Source: Nocardia panacis
Lineage (GTDB): Bacteria > Actinomycetota > Actinomycetes > Mycobacteriales > Mycobacteriaceae
Direction of reading: 5' to 3'
Assembly (NCBI RefSeq): GCF_003598715.1
Contig: NZ_QZFU01000010.1
Coordinates: forward strand, 186,001 to 250,000
Length of the DNA stretch: 64,000 nt
The translations under genes were made by a program, and so were the position numbers. The notes under the pieces were generated by a model, which worked only from the letters and a program-made list of their open reading frames with translations, searched no databases and had not been told where the DNA came from. Below are positions 61,042 to 64,000 of the stretch, one piece after another. How positions within the stretch are numbered: the stretch's first letter is position 1; each line of letters begins with the position of its first letter.

Positions 61042-62346
61042 TCAGCGACCGGACCAGGCCGCGAAGAATTCGCGCACTTCCGGCGGGGCAGCGGCGATCG
61101 CGCCCGCGTCGGGAGTCGCGGCCGTCAGCGTCGGCAGATGGATAACGGCGTCGTAGGCCGCGGCAGCGTCCACCTCGGCGTAAACGTTGCCGAAACGCTG
61201 CTCACCCGCCGCCCGGACTGCGGCGAGGTCCGCCGCAGACAGTCCGCGCAGGTTCACACCGAACAGACCATCGTGGGTGGCGGTCATGAGCGCGTCCAGG
61301 CAATCCGGCCGCGCCGGGTCCATATCGGTGAAGATCTCGCCCCTATAGAACCCCTCGCCCGCGGTGAGGGTGCGGCCGGAGCCGATGGTCGTGCCGATGG
61401 GCACGTAGTCGGCACCGAACCGGTCGGCCAGGTGCAGACCGAGCATGGTGCTCGGCGGCATTCCGGGAAACGACAGCCGGGCGCGCAGAATGTGACCGTT
61501 GTGCGCGGCAACGGCGATGCGCCGCCGGTCCTTCAGGATCAGCTCGACCGTATCGGCCATGGCGGCGTCGCGGGCGAACAGCGCGCCCGCGATATTCCCC
61601 CGCGCCGTATCACGGAAGACGGCGTCCATGGTCAATGCCTGGGCCAGTGCGCGGCGGGCACGGTCGAAGGCGGCGACGGAGGTGCGTGCGACATAGTCCA
61701 GACGCATGCTGGTCAACCGGACCGTCAGCTCGCCCAGCCCTGCCGTCAGGGCGTCGCGCCGCTCGGTGGGCAACTCCGCGTAGCCGGTCATCGCCGCGAG
61801 CTGCGACAGCGCCGAAGGCGCCGCGAAAGCGGCGGCAGTCTCGCGCAGGGCCGAATCGACCTGGTAGTCCGGATCGGCCACCGCCAGATATCCGAGCGCG
61901 ACATCGAGCGCGGGCAGCAGCGAGACATTCGACCCGCCCAGATCGATCCCGCCGAAGCCGACGCCCGACCGCTCACGCAGCCATTCGATCAGGCCGCGCG
62001 TCTCGGTCCACAAACCCATGAGCGACGAAATCCCTTGGGCTAGTATGTCATCCAGCCGCGCCGCGCCGCCGCGCACCCAATCGTCGACGGATCGCCCCTC
62101 GGCGAATCCGCTCTCGATGGCCAGCCCGTCGAATCCGTGCCGCTCGACCAGGTAGCGCACCAGACGGTGCCGCAAGAGCAGTGCCTCGCGGTTGTAGTGG
62201 GCGCTCTCGCCGATCGCGACGATCCGCGCCTGCCCTACCACCTCGTCCAGCCAAGCCAGATCCGTCAGCGATGCGTTCGCGTCCAGGGTGGTCAGGGGGT
62301 GGGCCGCCGCCGCGCTCAACCCCGGCACCACAGTCTGTCCAGCCAC
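61042..62346 (-). CDS. Erythromycin-esterase-family protein, copy 2
   Basis: 434 residues, nearly collinear with copy 1 (IVAIGESAHYNREALLLRHRLV, AIESGFAEG, VAVAAHNGHILRA). Differences cluster in the 320-345 region. GTG start with GAGAGGG. Divergent from the intact ArsR regulator, which probably controls it. Confidence 0.85.
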   Translation of the reverse strand: MAGQTVVPGLSAAAAHPLTTLDANASLTDLAWLDEVVGQARIVAIGESAHYNREALLLRHRLVRYLVERHGFDGLAIESGFAEGRSVDDWVRGGAARLDDILAQGISSLMGLWTETRGLIEWLRERSGVGFGGIDLGGSNVSLLPALDVALGYLAVADPDYQVDSALRETAAAFAAPSALSQLAAMTGYAELPTERRDALTAGLGELTVRLTSMRLDYVARTSVAAFDRARRALAQALTMDAVFRDTARGNIAGALFARDAAMADTVELILKDRRRIAVAAHNGHILRARLSFPGMPPSTMLGLHLADRFGADYVPIGTTIGSGRTLTAGEGFYRGEIFTDMDPARPDCLDALMTATHDGLFGVNLRGLSAADLAAVRAAGEQRFGNVYAEVDAAAAYDAVIHLPTLTAATPDAGAIAAAPPEVREFFAAWSGR

Positions 62347-62434
62347 GGTAAATCCCTCTCGATCAGTGCGATTTCGTCGGACCGAGCCGTTCGCCCGGCA
62401 TCGGTCTCAGTGGTTCCAGCAATTGATTCCATTT

Positions 62435-62450
62435 TTGGAAACAATACCAA
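62435..62450. promoter_or_regulatory. Candidate ArsR operator upstream of esterase copy 2 and arsR-like gene
   Basis: TTGGAA...CCAA dyad, similar to 60842-60857 (11 of 16 positions), 18 bp before the ArsR start. Confidence 0.4.
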
Positions 62451-62468
62451 CTATGGGACCATAGGAGC

Positions 62469-63062
62469 ATGGCCGCCGCAAAGGGAACCTCCGCATCCAG
62501 CCCAATCGAACTGCTGCTGCACCCGGTGCGGCTGCGGATCGTGCATGCCATGGCCGACGGTCAACCGAGCAGCACCGCCGAACTGTGCGCGACCCTGCCG
62601 GAAATCCCCAAGACCACGGTCTATCGCCAGGTCGGCCTACTGGCCGACGGGGGCATCCTCGACGTGGTGGACGAGCGTCGGGTGCGCGGCGCGGTCGAGC
62701 GCTTCTACCGACTGAGCCGCGCCTCGGCACGCATCGATGCACGAGCGGGCGCGGACATGTCCATCGAGGACCACCGCCAAGCCTTCGCCGCCGCCATGCT
62801 CACCCTGCTCGGCGAGTTCAACGCCTATCTCGATCGCCCCGGCGCGAACCCATACGCCGACCGCGTCGGCTACCGACAGGGCGTGCTGTGGCTCGACCAA
62901 GCCGAGCACGGCGCACTGGGCGCGGAACTGCGCGCCGTCTTGGCCCGCTACCTGGACAACACCCCCACCGCAGCGCGCACCCCGTATCTCACGAGCCTGA
63001 TCTCGTTCCCGAATGCCCGTGTCGCCGAGACGGATTCGGCACAGGATCAGGCCCCCAGCTGA
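62469..63062 (+). CDS. ArsR-type winged-helix regulator
   Basis: 197 residues. Winged helix at residues ~12-85 (ELLLHPVRLRIVHAMADGQPS, IPKTTVYRQVGLLADGGIL) and a C-terminal helical domain (FAAAMLTLLGEFNAYLDRPG), as in YdfL/ArsR-like repressors of small-molecule responses. No metal-binding Cys pair. Divergent from esterase copy 2; overlaps the 3' end of the HAD gene by 16 bases. Confidence 0.85.
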   Translation: MAAAKGTSASSPIELLLHPVRLRIVHAMADGQPSSTAELCATLPEIPKTTVYRQVGLLADGGILDVVDERRVRGAVERFYRLSRASARIDARAGADMSIEDHRQAFAAAMLTLLGEFNAYLDRPGANPYADRVGYRQGVLWLDQAEHGALGAELRAVLARYLDNTPTAARTPYLTSLISFPNARVAETDSAQDQAPS

Positions 63063-63598
63063 TCGGCCAGATCCAGGAAGTCGCGGGCGTTGATATCGAA
63101 TTCGTCGGAGAATTCCGTATCGGCCAGCGCGGGATCACCGAATTCGCGCGGGCGCGCGACGAACGCGGTGCGCAGTCCCAGGCTCGCGGCGGCCCGAATA
63201 TCGTATTTGTGACTGGCCACCATCATGATTCGGTCCGGCGCGAGCCCGAGATAGCGGGCGGCCAGCAGATAGCAGGCCGGATCGGGTTTGAAGGCCCCGA
63301 CCATCTCGGCGGTGAAGACCGCGTGCCACGGCAGATCACCGCGCGCGGTGATATTCACGACCGAGGACACATCGGCATTGGACAGCGTCGCGAGCACGAA
63401 ATGCTCGCGCAGCCGATGCAATCCGGGCACGGTATCCGGCCAGGGCGCGAGCTCGCGCCATGATGCCGTCAGTTCCTCGCGACTCGCCTCGGTCAACTCG
63501 ATACCGTATTCGCCCAGCAGTTCGTCCAACCCGGCACGATAGATGGAATGCACGGTGCACCTGAGGCGCCCGGATCCATCGGACAGTTCTGCGGTCAA
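63047..63598 (-). CDS. HAD-family (haloacid dehalogenase-like) protein without the N-terminal nucleophile segment
   Basis: 183 residues. Motif II (LATLSNADVSSV, the Ser/Asn), motif III Lys (MVGAFKPDPACYL) and motif IV (MMVASHKYDIRAAASLGLRTAFV) of type II haloacid dehalogenases are clear. The opening D-x-(F/Y)-G-T nucleophile strand is missing and the ORF starts at a TTG overlapping the GntR stop, so the 5' end seems deleted. Probably inactive. Confidence 0.7.
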   Translation of the reverse strand: MTAELSDGSGRLRCTVHSIYRAGLDELLGEYGIELTEASREELTASWRELAPWPDTVPGLHRLREHFVLATLSNADVSSVVNITARGDLPWHAVFTAEMVGAFKPDPACYLLAARYLGLAPDRIMMVASHKYDIRAAASLGLRTAFVARPREFGDPALADTEFSDEFDINARDFLDLADQLGA

Positions 63599-64000
63599 GG
63601 TCCGGCGTGGATTGCGGTGGTGTCGCGTTCGATGCGGTATCCGATCTCGACGCGGTCGGCGGGCAGGCTGATGGCATTGACCTCGCAGACGAGTCCGCCG
63701 GGGTCGGTGCTGGTGCGGATGAGCCTTTGCACGGGCACTCCGGCTCGGAGCCCGAACGCCTCGGTTTCGTGCGCGCTCGCCGCGCGGGCGGTCAGATACT
63801 CGTGCCAGGTCAGGGGTCCGTGGCCGGCTTCTTCGAGGCGGTCGTAGATGCCACCAGGGCCGGTGTCGGTGGCTTCGAGAATCGGGAGTTCAGCGACCAG
63901 GGCCAGGGGCAGATAGCTGGCGGTGAGTTGATGAACGGTGCCGGTGCCGGGGTCACCGATGACGCGGTCGCGAATGAGCACTTCGGTTCCGGGTTCGATG
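63595..64000 (-). CDS. GntR-family regulator, C-terminal UTRA domain (partial)
   Basis: Runs off the right edge of the window; 134 codons are visible. UTRA-type ligand domain: VLIRDRVIGDP, TASYLPLALVAELPIL, GGIYDRLEEAGHGPLTWHEYL, VPVQRLIRTS. The DNA-binding half lies outside. The stop overlaps the HAD start. Confidence 0.75.
   Translation of the reverse strand, partial: IEPGTEVLIRDRVIGDPGTGTVHQLTASYLPLALVAELPILEATDTGPGGIYDRLEEAGHGPLTWHEYLTARAASAHETEAFGLRAGVPVQRLIRTSTDPGGLVCEVNAISLPADRVEIGYRIERDTTAIHAGP

Noticed and set aside
61006-62043. 345-codon frame opposite esterase copy 2
   Set aside because: Low-complexity shadow, with a matching shadow over esterase copy 1.
1-64000. CRISPR arrays, rRNA genes, insertion sequences
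   Set aside because: No regularly spaced direct repeats, no rRNA-like stretches and no transposase genes seen on either strand.

Overview
The sequence looks like a chromosomal segment of a high-GC actinomycete, most likely Nocardia or a close relative. Evidence: GC-rich codons with many GTG/TTG starts, an F420/FMN-type LLM oxidoreductase, a cytochrome P450, erythromycin-esterase paralogues, a secreted lipase, WhiB and XRE/DUF397 genes. An apparently complete siphovirus-type prophage of about 43.3 kb is inserted in it. All calls come from reading the sequence; no database search was run.

Left host arm (1-11.97 kb): an S41-type lipoprotein peptidase, an APH-like kinase, a DUF72 protein, a cold-shock protein, a membrane-anchored esterase, a DUF1444-like protein, an LLM oxidoreductase/FMN-reductase operon, a YceI protein, an SDR, an alpha/beta hydrolase, a secreted lipase and a divergent TetR regulator.

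Prophage (about 12.00-55.34 kb): joining the two host edges regenerates a near-perfect dyad (two 23-bp arms, 19 of 23 matching), and both junctions carry the hexamer TGTGTA, so I place attL at 11975-12005 and attR at 55332-55354. From left to right: (i) a cargo region with a candidate nuclease/immunity pair (12.1-13.9 kb), a chain of ten translationally coupled ORFs mostly coding very small proteins (13.96-16.5 kb), a divergent XRE-DUF5753/DUF397 pair and a membrane protein; (ii) a leftward late operon, in transcription order small and large terminase, portal, MuF-like head protein, cytosine methyltransferase, scaffold, capsid, connectors, major tail protein, frameshifted tail chaperones, tape measure, tail tip, endolysin, holin and tail fibre (41.2 down to 18.5 kb); (iii) a control region (42-45.6 kb) with a 33-bp palindromic operator between divergent genes and a repressor/Cro-like switch; (iv) a rightward early operon with primase-polymerase, RecB/Cas4-like exonuclease, WhiB, DnaB/RepA-like helicase, SSB and a resolvase-like nuclease (45.9-53.3 kb); (v) a large serine integrase at the right end.

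Right host arm (55.35-64 kb): a P450, an acyl-CoA-dehydrogenase-like enzyme and a VOC protein, with a 122-bp leader-like sequence repeated in front of both the P450 and VOC genes; then a tandem duplication of an erythromycin-esterase unit that left an ArsR pseudogene; an ArsR regulator; a HAD protein lacking its nucleophile segment; and the 3' part of a GntR gene.

Most unusual observations: a conserved tail gene is interrupted by exactly 55 nt holding a perfect 13-bp hairpin and a stop codon, and removing it restores the family reading frame without a gap; the ten-gene overlapping chain of micro-ORFs; and the prophage nuclease/immunity candidate.
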